From NCBI GenBank assembly GCA_036507655.1, contig DATCIS010000010.1:1-28442 (forward strand): a DNA stretch of 28,442 nucleotides, written 5' to 3'. Positions 21,210 to 28,442 of the stretch are shown here, piece after piece. Source of the DNA: 2-01-FULL-49-22 sp036507655. Its GTDB lineage: Bacteria; Patescibacteriota; Saccharimonadia; Saccharimonadales; UBA10212. Made by a program: the position numbers and the translations under genes. Under the pieces are notes generated by a model. It was not told the origin of the DNA. It was given only the letters and a program-made list of their open reading frames with translations, and did not search any database. Numbering within the stretch: position 1 is the stretch's first letter; the number at the start of each line of letters is the position of its first letter.

Positions 21210-22124
21210 ATGTTGTCGGTTGTGATACCGTCGAGGAGTGACCAATATCTCCAGAGAACTATTGATGATCTTCTGGAAAAAGCTGAGGGTGATATTGAAA
21301 TTATCGTCGCCCTGGATGGCTATTGGCCTAACCCCATGCTAAGAGATGATCCGCGGGTGATGATTCTGCACCACGGCCAACTTCATAACCACGTCGGCAT
21401 GCGCGGCGGTATTAATGCCGCCATGGAAATAGCCAACGGCGACTACGTGATGAAAATTGACGAGCATTGCATGGTTGATAAGGGCTATGACTTAAAATTG
21501 GTGGCTGATTGTGAGGATAATTGGGTCGTTATTCCCCGCAGATACCGGCTGGATCCAGACACCTGGCAGTTGATTGAGGACGGCCGCCCGCCGGTTGATT
21601 ACATGTACCTTGCTTCCCCCTTCCGTAAGCCGGACGATGTGCTCTATGGCCTGCACGGTGCGCTTTGGAATGGACGCTACCATGAACGCCAGGATCACTT
21701 AGTAGACGACACCATGAGTTGGCAGGGCAGCTGCTATTTTATGAAAAAGAAATACTGGTTTGATTTGCTCCACCCGCTTGATGATAAGAATTATGGCCCC
21801 TTTACCCAGGAAGCCCAGGAAATTGGTAATAAGGTGTGGTTATCGGGCGGCAGGCTGGTGGTTAATAAAAAAACTTGGTACGCCCACTATCATAAAGGTA
21901 AGCGAGGAAAGGGACTTGGCTTCTCTAACGAACAATACAGAAGGCATCAGGCTGATACTGAAAAAGGACGACGTTATTGCATCGACTTTTGGCTTAATAA
22001 TAAGTGGGATAAGCGTGTCCACGACTTTGAATGGCTGGTTAAAAAGTTCTGGCCAGTGCCAACCTGGCCAGATAACTGGCAAGAGCAGTTGACCACTTAT
22101 ATGGAGAAAGTTCATGCTAATTAG
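21210..22124 (+). CDS. Family 2/27-like GT-A glycosyltransferase
   Basis: This 304-aa protein has a GT-A fold: LSVVIPSR at strand 1, EIIVALDGYWP, then GDYVMKIDEHCMVD, where D84-E-H86 replaces the usual DxD with a DxH-type metal motif like that of polypeptide GalNAc transferases. The C-terminal half includes GSCYFMKKKYWFD, EAQEIGNKVWLSGG and KTWYAHYHKGKRG, expected for acceptor and nucleotide-sugar contacts. It lacks a signal or membrane helix, so it acts in the cytoplasm. TAAAAT lies 8 nt upstream of ATG and no Shine-Dalgarno is visible. It overlaps the next gene by 11 nt and has a close paralogue at 23356. Donor and acceptor unknown. Confidence 0.85.
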   Translation: MLSVVIPSRSDQYLQRTIDDLLEKAEGDIEIIVALDGYWPNPMLRDDPRVMILHHGQLHNHVGMRGGINAAMEIANGDYVMKIDEHCMVDKGYDLKLVADCEDNWVVIPRRYRLDPDTWQLIEDGRPPVDYMYLASPFRKPDDVLYGLHGALWNGRYHERQDHLVDDTMSWQGSCYFMKKKYWFDLLHPLDDKNYGPFTQEAQEIGNKVWLSGGRLVVNKKTWYAHYHKGKRGKGLGFSNEQYRRHQADTEKGRRYCIDFWLNNKWDKRVHDFEWLVKKFWPVPTWPDNWQEQLTTYMEKVHAN

Positions 22125-22812
22125 TTTTTGTATTCCTTGCATGAACCGAACGTATGACCTTAAAAAGACCATGCCCTATTTAACTGCAGCCGCCAAAGCC
22201 AGCCCGCCAGTAGAAGTTGTGATATTGGATTACAATTCGGTGGATGACTTAGAGGATTACATAAAATCAGTCAAGCAAGAAAACCCTGACTTTATATTAA
22301 CCTATCGAAAGTACTCCGGCAGGGACACTTACCATATGGCACATGCCCGTAACTTATCGGTTCTGGCGGCATCCGGGGAATACATCGTTATTTTTAGTAC
22401 CGACCTGTTCCCATACAAGGATTTTATCCCCACGGTGCGCCGATTAATAGCCGAAACCGGTGCAAAGTGGTTATATACAGGCATACTATATCTGGGTGTT
22501 ATAGTTTGTAAAAAAGCTGAATTCGTAGCAGCTGGCGGCTATGACGAACGCTTTGAGCTTTACGGCCCGGAAGATAAGGACCTAAACGAGCGCCTGGCTC
22601 GTCGCGGGGTCAAAAGCGCTCGGTACCCTGAGGAACTGATTGGTATATTCCGAACTACAGACACCGAAAAGACCAAAAACTACCGTCTTAAAATGAGCAA
22701 GCGTGAAATGTCCGGCTTGATGCGGCAGTACTACTTCCAGAATAACCAGGACCTGATAAAAGTTGCTAATCAAGGTCTGGAATGGGGAAGTTGGAACAAG
22801 CAATGGGATTGA
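22114..22812 (+). CDS. Family 2-like glycosyltransferase
   Basis: This 232-aa GT-A protein starts ISFCIPCMNRTYDLKKTMPYL, with VVILDYNSVDDLEDY as strand 2 and GEYIVIFSTDLFP at the DxD position (here STD). The segment GGYDERFELYGPEDKDLNERLARRG resembles the C-terminal part of family 7/27-type enzymes (GxEDxDL), which carries the catalytic base. The size is compact but complete. It overlaps the preceding glycosyltransferase and is followed within 4 nt by the methyltransferase. Sugar specificity unknown. Confidence 0.83.
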   Translation: MLISFCIPCMNRTYDLKKTMPYLTAAAKASPPVEVVILDYNSVDDLEDYIKSVKQENPDFILTYRKYSGRDTYHMAHARNLSVLAASGEYIVIFSTDLFPYKDFIPTVRRLIAETGAKWLYTGILYLGVIVCKKAEFVAAGGYDERFELYGPEDKDLNERLARRGVKSARYPEELIGIFRTTDTEKTKNYRLKMSKREMSGLMRQYYFQNNQDLIKVANQGLEWGSWNKQWD

Positions 22813-22816
22813 TAAA

Positions 22817-23359
22817 ATGAATTTAAAAAACAGGACTGAATTAGCCAAGCATTTTGCCGAGCTAGGTTTTAGAAAAGGTGCCGAAGTTGGTGTTTTTCAA
22901 GGATATTATTCAATGGTATTGCTAGATAATATTCCAAACCTTAACCTGCTTTGTGTAGATTCGTGGACAAGCGCGACTGGGTGGGGGCAAAGACGCAATG
23001 TGGCAGCCTATCCAGTGGCTAAAAAAAATTTGTCGCGTTACTACCATGCGACGATTCTTAAAGGTGATAGTACTAATGTCGCTAAATTAATTACTGATGA
23101 TACATTAGATTTCGTTTATATTGATGCCGACCACTCTTATGAAGCCGTCAAGGCAGATATAAACGCTTGGGTGCCAAAAGTAAAAAACGGTGGTATTATC
23201 GCCGGTCATGATTACTTTACCCACCGGACATTGGGTGTGATAGAGGCCGTTGATGAATTTGCAAAAGAGCTTAATTTAGATGTTAAAACTACCGAATGGG
23301 ACCACGAAAACTCTGTGAGTGATGATAAGCAACCAAATTGGTATTTTACAAAGATATGA
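22817..23359 (+). CDS. SAM-dependent methyltransferase, Methyltransf_24 type
   Basis: This 180-aa class I methyltransferase has motif I GAEVGVFQGYYS, a motif II region NLLCVDSW, then DFVYIDADHSYEAVKADINAW and GGIIAGHDY, all typical of Methyltransf_24 proteins found in glycan clusters. It probably methylates a sugar hydroxyl or related group. The frame opens at 22763, but the leading residues are antisense-like and overlap the previous gene; ATG 22817 directly before the family start was chosen. The stop overlaps the next start (ATGA). Base composition falls here (about 35-45% G+C in the lines I counted, against about 57% in a counted line of the first glycosyltransferase). Confidence 0.83.
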   Translation: MNLKNRTELAKHFAELGFRKGAEVGVFQGYYSMVLLDNIPNLNLLCVDSWTSATGWGQRRNVAAYPVAKKNLSRYYHATILKGDSTNVAKLITDDTLDFVYIDADHSYEAVKADINAWVPKVKNGGIIAGHDYFTHRTLGVIEAVDEFAKELNLDVKTTEWDHENSVSDDKQPNWYFTKI

Positions 23360-24237
23360 AAAAAGGTGTAGTTAGCATAATCATTCCATCACGCGCTGAC
23401 AGATACTTACAGCGCACAGTAGATGACCTATTACAAAAGGCCCAAGGAGAAATAGAGATTATCATTGTTTTTGATGGTTTTTGGCCAGAACCCATGATAA
23501 AAGATAATCCAAGAGTCATTATTGTTTACCACGGTCAGCTGCATAGTAATTTCGGGATGCGCGAGAGTATAAACAGGGGAGTAGCCATCTCTCAGGGTGA
23601 GTACATCATGAAGCTTGACGAACACTGCGCATTGGATGAGGGTTTTGATAAAGTATTAACTGAAGACTGTGAAGATAACTGGGTCGTGATGCCGCGACTT
23701 TATGAACTAAACGCAGAAACATGGCAGCCGTTTGAGGGAACAGCAATCGATAACACCAGTTTCAGGTATCCTTCACTCAACCTTTATAAATGGCGATCTT
23801 GGCATCGCCACCGTCGACATATATTAATAGATGACTGTATGTGTCTACCTGGCTCTTGCTACTTTATGCCACGTAAGCATTGGGATCAGTTAGGCGGACT
23901 TGACTCTACAAAATATGGCAAATTTCATTATGAAGCGCAGGAGATTTGTCTAAAAACGTGGTTAGGCGGAGGCCGGGTCGTGACCAACAAAAAAACCTGG
24001 TACGCTCATCGACATAGAAGAGCTAAAGACTACAGTTTCTCTAGTAATCAATACCGTGAACATAATGAGAGTAAGACAGAAATTTCGCGCTTTCTCGAGG
24101 ATTATTGGATAAATAATCGCTGGGAGGGCAGAACACGGGATTTTGAATGGCTAATTGATAGGTTCTGGCCAGTTCCTTACTGGCCAGAAAACTGGAGGGA
24201 AGAAATATACGGAGCGAAGGAAGCAATAAAAACATGA
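23356..24237 (+). CDS. Family 2/27-like GT-A glycosyltransferase, paralogue of the 21210 gene
   Basis: This 293-aa protein matches the 21210 product along its length: IIIPSRADRYLQRTVDDLL, IVFDGFWPEPMIKDNPRV, YHGQLHSNFGMRESIN, MKLDEHCALDEGF (D88-E-H90), EDNWVVMPR, NKKTWYAHRH, DFEWLIDRFWPVPYWPENW. I judge the two to be roughly half identical by eye. They differ most in the 130-160 insert before GSCYFM, likely the acceptor loop. Lower G+C than the 21210 gene suggests the two copies were not made by a recent local duplication. The start is ATG 23356, in a 4-nt ATGA overlap with the methyltransferase. Confidence 0.85.
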   Translation: MKKGVVSIIIPSRADRYLQRTVDDLLQKAQGEIEIIIVFDGFWPEPMIKDNPRVIIVYHGQLHSNFGMRESINRGVAISQGEYIMKLDEHCALDEGFDKVLTEDCEDNWVVMPRLYELNAETWQPFEGTAIDNTSFRYPSLNLYKWRSWHRHRRHILIDDCMCLPGSCYFMPRKHWDQLGGLDSTKYGKFHYEAQEICLKTWLGGGRVVTNKKTWYAHRHRRAKDYSFSSNQYREHNESKTEISRFLEDYWINNRWEGRTRDFEWLIDRFWPVPYWPENWREEIYGAKEAIKT

Positions 24238-24743
24238 TAGTTGGCAACGGTGACATTGCTAGTGTATTGCCCGCCAGAAGCGGCCGGCTGTTCTTTGCAT
24301 CAGGTGTTAGTAATAGCCGCGAAAAACGCGAATCCGAGTACCGCCGCGAGAAAAATCTTCTGCTAAAACAGGACCGCAGCGCTCACCTGGTTTACTTCAG
24401 CACCCTGGCCGTTTTTTACGGCGATAATCGTTACATACAACACAAACGTGAAATGGAAGAGCTAATTAAGCAAGAATTTCCGCGCTACACCATCATGAGG
24501 CTAGGCAATATCACCTGGGGTACTAATCCTCATACGATAATTAATTTCTTGCGGGCACAGCTTAAGAAAGGTAAAACCATCAAAATCCAGGATACATACC
24601 GCTACATCATTGATAAGGAGGAATTTTTGCATTGGGTCAATCTAATTCCTGACTGGAACTGCCAGATGAACATCCCGGGTAGAAGGATGAAAGTCGAGGA
24701 GATAGTCGATGAGTTTTGTCACATTGGCCTGCGTGCAAAATAA
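24234..24743 (+). CDS. Short NAD-epimerase/SDR-like protein
   Basis: This 169-aa protein resembles an extended SDR (sugar epimerase/reductase) reduced in size. It begins IVGNGDIAS, a compact version of the dinucleotide loop, then HLVYFSTLAVF and YIQHKREME, where S/Y/K could be the catalytic set (YxxxK), followed by YTIMRLGNITWG and RYIIDKEEFLHWV. Normal relatives have 290-330 aa, and about 50 residues of the Rossmann core appear missing between the first and fourth strands. It may still bind NAD or act as a non-catalytic partner. It starts in an ATGA overlap with the glycosyltransferase and is followed after 15 nt by the GT-B gene. Confidence 0.65.
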   Translation: MIVGNGDIASVLPARSGRLFFASGVSNSREKRESEYRREKNLLLKQDRSAHLVYFSTLAVFYGDNRYIQHKREMEELIKQEFPRYTIMRLGNITWGTNPHTIINFLRAQLKKGKTIKIQDTYRYIIDKEEFLHWVNLIPDWNCQMNIPGRRMKVEEIVDEFCHIGLRAK

Positions 24744-24758
24744 AGCCCAAAATTTGCG

Positions 24759-25652
24759 ATGCGCCCACTAAAAATCCTCCTTTCAACCTACAGCCTCGAC
24801 CTTTCCGGCGTGCCAACCTACAGCCTGACTCTGTATAACGAGTTGGTCAAGCGCGGGTATAAAGTTGCGGTCTATTCACCGGGTAACGGGCCTCTAGCCG
24901 AACTAATGGATGTCCATCCGAATTTCGATAAGCTGGAGACGCCCGATGTTATTCTGGCTCAGGCGAATAAGTGTGCCATTCGGATGAAGGATCGGTTTCC
25001 TAAGGTGCCAATGATCTTTATTAACCATGGCGTACTGCCTGCTTTAGAACAACCGCCGAGGATCCCGATTGATCGGTATATAGCCATCAACGAACAATCA
25101 GTCAATTTATTAGTTAGGCAGTACGTCAATCCTGCAAGAATTGATATCGTCAGGGATTTCGTTGACACCGAACGGTTTAAACCGCTTCAGCCGCTGCAGG
25201 CAAAACCGAGAGTGTTGTTTATGAGCAATTACAAAAAATGGAAGACTTATTATACTATTGAATCAGCTTGTAAAAATCTGGGGCTCGAGTTTCGAGCGGT
25301 CGGCTCACCTTACGGTCGAAGCCGAGATATCGTTCAAGATATCAACCAAGCGGACCTTGTGATATCGATGGGGCGCGGGATTATCGAGGCCATGGCTTGC
25401 GGCCGCGCGGCGATTAGTTACAGCGAACTTTATGGCGACGGCTATTTGACCTCCGAGGTCTATATGGAAAGCCGCACCAGAAACTTTGGCGGCTACGAGT
25501 GTCGTTATACGTTCGGCGTCGAAGATTTAATGACCGAGATTAATAAGTTTGACCCAGACAGCGGTAGAATTAACAGGGGTTTGGCGCTGAAGTACCACGA
25601 TAGTGTGAAGGGAACGGATAAAGTCTTGGAGGTAGTAAACAAAATTTTATGA
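24759..25652 (+). CDS. GT-B-fold glycosyltransferase (family 4-like)
   Basis: This 297-aa protein has an N-terminal Rossmann half starting KILLSTYSLDLSGVPTYSLTLYNELVKRG, a typical family 4 entry, an FINHGVLP loop, and a C-terminal half with RVLFMSNYKKWKTYY, FRAVGSPYG, then DLVISMGRGIIEAMACGRAAISYSE, which contains the EX7E-type nucleotide-sugar motif. It is shorter than most family 4 enzymes (350-400 aa) but both halves are present. It should transfer a sugar from an NDP donor in the cytoplasm. Its stop overlaps the ATG of the fusion gene by 4 nt. Confidence 0.85.
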   Translation: MRPLKILLSTYSLDLSGVPTYSLTLYNELVKRGYKVAVYSPGNGPLAELMDVHPNFDKLETPDVILAQANKCAIRMKDRFPKVPMIFINHGVLPALEQPPRIPIDRYIAINEQSVNLLVRQYVNPARIDIVRDFVDTERFKPLQPLQAKPRVLFMSNYKKWKTYYTIESACKNLGLEFRAVGSPYGRSRDIVQDINQADLVISMGRGIIEAMACGRAAISYSELYGDGYLTSEVYMESRTRNFGGYECRYTFGVEDLMTEINKFDPDSGRINRGLALKYHDSVKGTDKVLEVVNKIL

Positions 25653-28267
25653 TTAGTATTCTGTTGCCAAGCAGAGGTCGGCCGGATGAGATTACGATGG
25701 CGCTTCAGAGCCTCGACTTACCAAAGCACGACAAAGAGGCCTTGATATGGCTCGATAGCGACGACCCCAAGCTTGAACGCTACCAAGAGGTCTTAAAAGA
25801 CAACCCCCGCGTCAGAGTTTTTATTAGAGATAGGGTTGGCTATGTCAATGGACACCTTATGCTCAATTTCCTGGCCGAGCAAGCCAAGTATGATTGGTAT
25901 TTTTTCTTCAATGACGATGCCTATATGGACAACCCGGACTGGTCGGATATATTCAAAGACTTTGTCCAACAGTTCGATCCGACAATTGAGCCGGTTGCCA
26001 TTAACATCTGGGGGCAGGGCGGTAAAGCCAACCTGTTTCCGATAGTAAGTAGAAAATATGTTGATGTCTGCGGCCATTTCAGCATGGGGACAGCTAACGA
26101 CGACTGGATCCGGATAGTATCTATGCGGGCCGGTGTTGACCGCCAGTTGTACGGCATAAAACCAAAGCATCGCAAATATGGCCAGGATGAAACAAAAGGC
26201 GATTTACGGGACGATACTTACCATGATGCCGAAGCGGCCCGTGCCAAACACGGTTACGAATGGAATCCACGGCGCGGGCCCGGCAGGCACATCTTAGACG
26301 ACGATGTTCGTAGAATCGTCGAATACAATTCAAACAGGCAGCCGCGCCTCAGTGTTTTGGTGCCAAGCCGCGGCCGGGCCGAAGCTCTTAAGCATTCTAT
26401 CGACAGTCTGGGGCTGGAAGACAACAATCTGGAAGCCCTGGTGTGGCTGGACGAAGACGACCCCCAACTGGATGAGTATCAAAAAACATTCGTGGATAAC
26501 AGCAGGGTAAAGCTATTCGTCAAACCCAGGGTCGGTTATAAGGGGTTTCATACCATGATTAATTTCCTGGCTTCGCAGGCAGCCAGCGACTGGTTTTTTC
26601 TGTGGAATGACGATGCCTACATTGCTAATCCGGATTGGTATATAACGTTTGCTGAGCACGCTCAGATTATCGACCCCAAAGAAGAACCGGTTGTTTTTAA
26701 TATCTGGACTCCTTTGATAAACAAGGGTGAATTCCCGGTGATGAGCCGCAAATTTTATGAACTGCTGGGGCATATCTCGCAGAATACTCGTTGTGACATC
26801 TGGACGTATAGAGTCTCACACTATGCGCGCATTCAGCGACAAGTTCGTGGCATTGACCTTCGTCACCGTAAGTACGGCCAAGACCCTCATCTGGGCGATT
26901 TGGAAGACGAGACAAGAAAAGAAGTGGATGCGGTCTATGCCAAAAGCAAGTACCTTGGGTCCTTGTCTAAGGGTGCTCAAGCCGCCCGACAAAGCGATAT
27001 AGAGAAGATACTGGCATCCACGGCCGATACGAAGCACGCTGGATTCATTGGTTTGGGCAAGCTCGGCCTGCCGGTTGCTTTAGCGATGGAAGCAAGAGGC
27101 AACCGTCTGGTTGGTTACGACATCAACCCGCAAGTCAAAGAGCACTTAGAACAAAGGCGTGTTGCTTATCAGGAAGCCGATATGGAAAGCCTGCTTTCAG
27201 GGCATTTACTGGAGCATGCTCAATCTATAAAAGACCTGGTGCAAAAAACCGACTTGATATTTTGCGCTGTCCAGACGCCGCACGACCCGCGCTTTGAGGG
27301 CCATCAACCCCTGCCGGACGAAAGAGCGGACTTTGACTACACATATCTAAAAGATGCCGTCAAACAAGTGGCTGTGGCAGCCGAAAAACTGGGCAAAAAG
27401 GTTACCTTGGTAGTTATTTCTACCTGCCTGCCCGGAACCTATGAGCGAGAAATTAAACCTTTGCTGACACCCAATATCAACTATGTCTATAACCCGTTCT
27501 TTATTGCTATGGGAACGGTAATCAATGATTTTTATAACCCCGAATTTGTCTTAATCGGCAAGGAAGATGGTGATATTACGCCACTGACAAATTTTTATAG
27601 GTTGACTTTGGGCGACCAAAAGATGTTTGTCACCGATATTACTACGGCTGAAGGAATCAAGGTGTTTTACAACACTTTTATTACCACCAAGACCGTTCTT
27701 GGCAATATGTACGGCGAGTTCGCCCACAAATTGGGGATGAACGTTGACCATATTCATCAGGCGTTATCTTTAGCGACCGATAGACTGATGAGCCCCAAAT
27801 ATCTTAAAGCCGGCGTCGGCGATGGCGGCGGTTGCCACCCCAGAGATAATGTAGCGCTGTCGTATTTAGCCGAACGTTATAATTTGAGCTTCAACCTTTT
27901 TGAGCAGTTGATGGTCGCGCGCGAAAAACATATGGAATGGCTAGGCCAGTTGCTCGAACAAGCAATGGCAGAATCAGACTTGCCGGGAATTATCTTGGGC
28001 AAATCATTCAAGCCGGAAACAAATATACAAACCGGCAGCCCGGCCATTCTGCTATCTAGCATCCTAAAAAACAAAGGGCTGGAATTTGAACACTATGAGT
28101 TCGATCATCCTAACGATCTGCCAGCGGCCGTATATTTAATCGCTACCGCCCATCAAAACTATGCCAATCTATCATTTCCCCAAGGCAGCACGGTCATTGA
28201 CCCCTTCAGGATTATCCCCCAAAAAGACGGTGTAAATGTTATTTCTGTCGGGGGAGGTAACTCTTGA
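25649..28267 (+). CDS. Fusion: two GT-A-like domains plus UDP-sugar 6-dehydrogenase domain
   Basis: This 872-aa protein has three parts. Residues 1-228 and 232-440 are duplicated GT-A-like domains, each with a start like VPSRGR, ALxWLDxDDPxLxxYQ, an NDDAY motif (N88-D90, N320-D322) and HRKYGQD (174-180, 406-412). Residues 463-872 are a UDP-glucose/GDP-mannose-dehydrogenase family enzyme: GLGKLGLP nucleotide loop (468-475), K671 and N675 of the active site, and catalytic C729 in GGGCHPRDN, then the third domain with GKSFKPETNIQTGSPA. It should oxidise an NDP-sugar to a uronic acid and may pass it to its own transferase domains. Such a fusion is unusual. The third-base divergence between repeats shows an old duplication. 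GGGGGAGGT near its end serves the next gene. Confidence 0.88.
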   Translation: MISILLPSRGRPDEITMALQSLDLPKHDKEALIWLDSDDPKLERYQEVLKDNPRVRVFIRDRVGYVNGHLMLNFLAEQAKYDWYFFFNDDAYMDNPDWSDIFKDFVQQFDPTIEPVAINIWGQGGKANLFPIVSRKYVDVCGHFSMGTANDDWIRIVSMRAGVDRQLYGIKPKHRKYGQDETKGDLRDDTYHDAEAARAKHGYEWNPRRGPGRHILDDDVRRIVEYNSNRQPRLSVLVPSRGRAEALKHSIDSLGLEDNNLEALVWLDEDDPQLDEYQKTFVDNSRVKLFVKPRVGYKGFHTMINFLASQAASDWFFLWNDDAYIANPDWYITFAEHAQIIDPKEEPVVFNIWTPLINKGEFPVMSRKFYELLGHISQNTRCDIWTYRVSHYARIQRQVRGIDLRHRKYGQDPHLGDLEDETRKEVDAVYAKSKYLGSLSKGAQAARQSDIEKILASTADTKHAGFIGLGKLGLPVALAMEARGNRLVGYDINPQVKEHLEQRRVAYQEADMESLLSGHLLEHAQSIKDLVQKTDLIFCAVQTPHDPRFEGHQPLPDERADFDYTYLKDAVKQVAVAAEKLGKKVTLVVISTCLPGTYEREIKPLLTPNINYVYNPFFIAMGTVINDFYNPEFVLIGKEDGDITPLTNFYRLTLGDQKMFVTDITTAEGIKVFYNTFITTKTVLGNMYGEFAHKLGMNVDHIHQALSLATDRLMSPKYLKAGVGDGGGCHPRDNVALSYLAERYNLSFNLFEQLMVAREKHMEWLGQLLEQAMAESDLPGIILGKSFKPETNIQTGSPAILLSSILKNKGLEFEHYEFDHPNDLPAAVYLIATAHQNYANLSFPQGSTVIDPFRIIPQKDGVNVISVGGGNS

Positions 28268-28442
28268 GTGGATTATTTACCGTTATTTATTACACCTCCA
28301 ATCGGGAAGACGAAAATTTCGAAAGAAAGATACGTCAAAAACTACTGGAATCTTGTGGAGATATACCCATAATTTCAGTCTCGCAAAAGCCAATCGCCCT
28401 GGGAAAGAATATTTGTATCGGAGAGCACCAGCCAAGCAATGC
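28264..28442 (+). CDS. Start of another gene, probably glycan-related, cut by the window edge
   Basis: The frame from TTG 28264 is open to the window end (59 complete codons). It begins LFTVIYYTSNREDENFERK and continues with IPIISVSQKPIALGKNICI. The opening with a hydrophobic strand, then a charged helix and a second strand fits the first Rossmann-like unit of a GT-A glycosyltransferase. GGGGGAGGT (28250-28258) ends 5 nt before the TTG, which overlaps the stop of the fusion gene (TTGA). An alternative GTG at 28268 in another frame meets a stop after about 35 codons. The assignment to glycosyltransferases is tentative. Confidence 0.55.
   Translation, partial: MSGLFTVIYYTSNREDENFERKIRQKLLESCGDIPIISVSQKPIALGKNICIGEHQPSN

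Noticed and set aside
22763..22816. Upstream start for the methyltransferase
   Set aside because: Would overlap the preceding glycosyltransferase by 50 nt and encode unrelated residues; ATG 22817 fits the domain start.
28268..28376. GTG 28268 as start of the last gene
   Set aside because: That frame meets TAA after about 35 codons, whereas the TTG 28264 frame is open to the end and is better spaced from the Shine-Dalgarno sequence.
20805..28442. Diversity-generating retroelement linked to the tail-fibre-like gene
   Set aside because: CPR genomes often carry such systems, but there is no reverse transcriptase and no template/variable repeat pair in the window.
1..28442. UGA recoding to glycine, as in some CPR lineages
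   Set aside because: UGA ends several clear genes, for instance in the ATGA overlaps at 23356 and 24234, and full-length families read without internal UGA.

Overview
The window (about 28.4 kb) reads as the chromosome of a small-genome bacterium, most likely a member of the Candidate Phyla Radiation and within it probably a Saccharibacteria (TM7)-like lineage. The reasons are tight packing on both strands with overlapping genes, many small membrane-anchored proteins of unknown function, an archaeal-type AspRS, a VKOR/DsbA pair, and the small KHTNSKG-type protein at 17247. UGA acts as a stop (for example in ATGA start/stop overlaps), which argues against the UGA-recoding CPR lineages. The placement rests on gene content recalled from memory, not on a search.

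Layout. 1-1510: tRNA-Asn with its own promoter, a VKOR homologue, a VOC-fold protein and a small winged-helix protein, with two copies of a hairpin repeat between them. 1527-3933: a GPAT-like acyltransferase reading left, and diverging from it a cobalamin-riboswitch-like RNA followed by a terminator and a gene for an unrecognised protein with a C-terminal zinc-ribbon-like cysteine set. 3916-7856 (minus): a CPA2 cation/proton antiporter with RCK domain, an Nramp-related metal transporter and a membrane-anchored DsbA. 7915-13691 (plus): a CBS-pair membrane protein, archaeal-type AspRS, and three membrane-anchored proteins, one with Ig-like domains plus a beta-propeller. 13694-19154: an UlaG-like metallo-beta-lactamase-fold hydrolase, MurC, two small membrane proteins, the small KHTNSKG protein and the lipid II flippase MurJ. 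19234-20793: TatC, TatA and a second, divergent TatA. 20805-28442: a small phage-tail-fibre-like protein, then a long plus-strand glycan cassette with at least four glycosyltransferases, a methyltransferase, an epimerase-like protein, an 872-residue GT-GT-dehydrogenase fusion and the start of one more gene.

How the parts fit. Most of the genes serve the cell surface: peptidoglycan synthesis (MurC, MurJ), protein export (Tat), oxidative folding outside the membrane (VKOR re-oxidising DsbA), ion and metal transport, and a surface polysaccharide or glycoprotein pathway. Three anchored proteins in the window each carry exactly two cysteines, both in the predicted outer domain, so they are candidate substrates of the VKOR/DsbA pair.

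Regulation. Many genes have a -10-like hexamer only 5-9 nt upstream of the start codon and no Shine-Dalgarno sequence, which suggests leaderless transcripts. Others have clear Shine-Dalgarno sequences. The strongest unexplained signals are (a) the riboswitch-like RNA in front of an unknown gene, (b) a structured two-hairpin element present twice with compensatory base changes (11407-11482 and 15679-15752, with a possible diverged third copy at 9042-9097), (c) the hairpin repeat at 596-640 and 1163-1206, and (d) the triple-domain sugar enzyme. I found no CRISPR array, IS element, rRNA or retroelement. No stretch over 300 bases lacks a gene.
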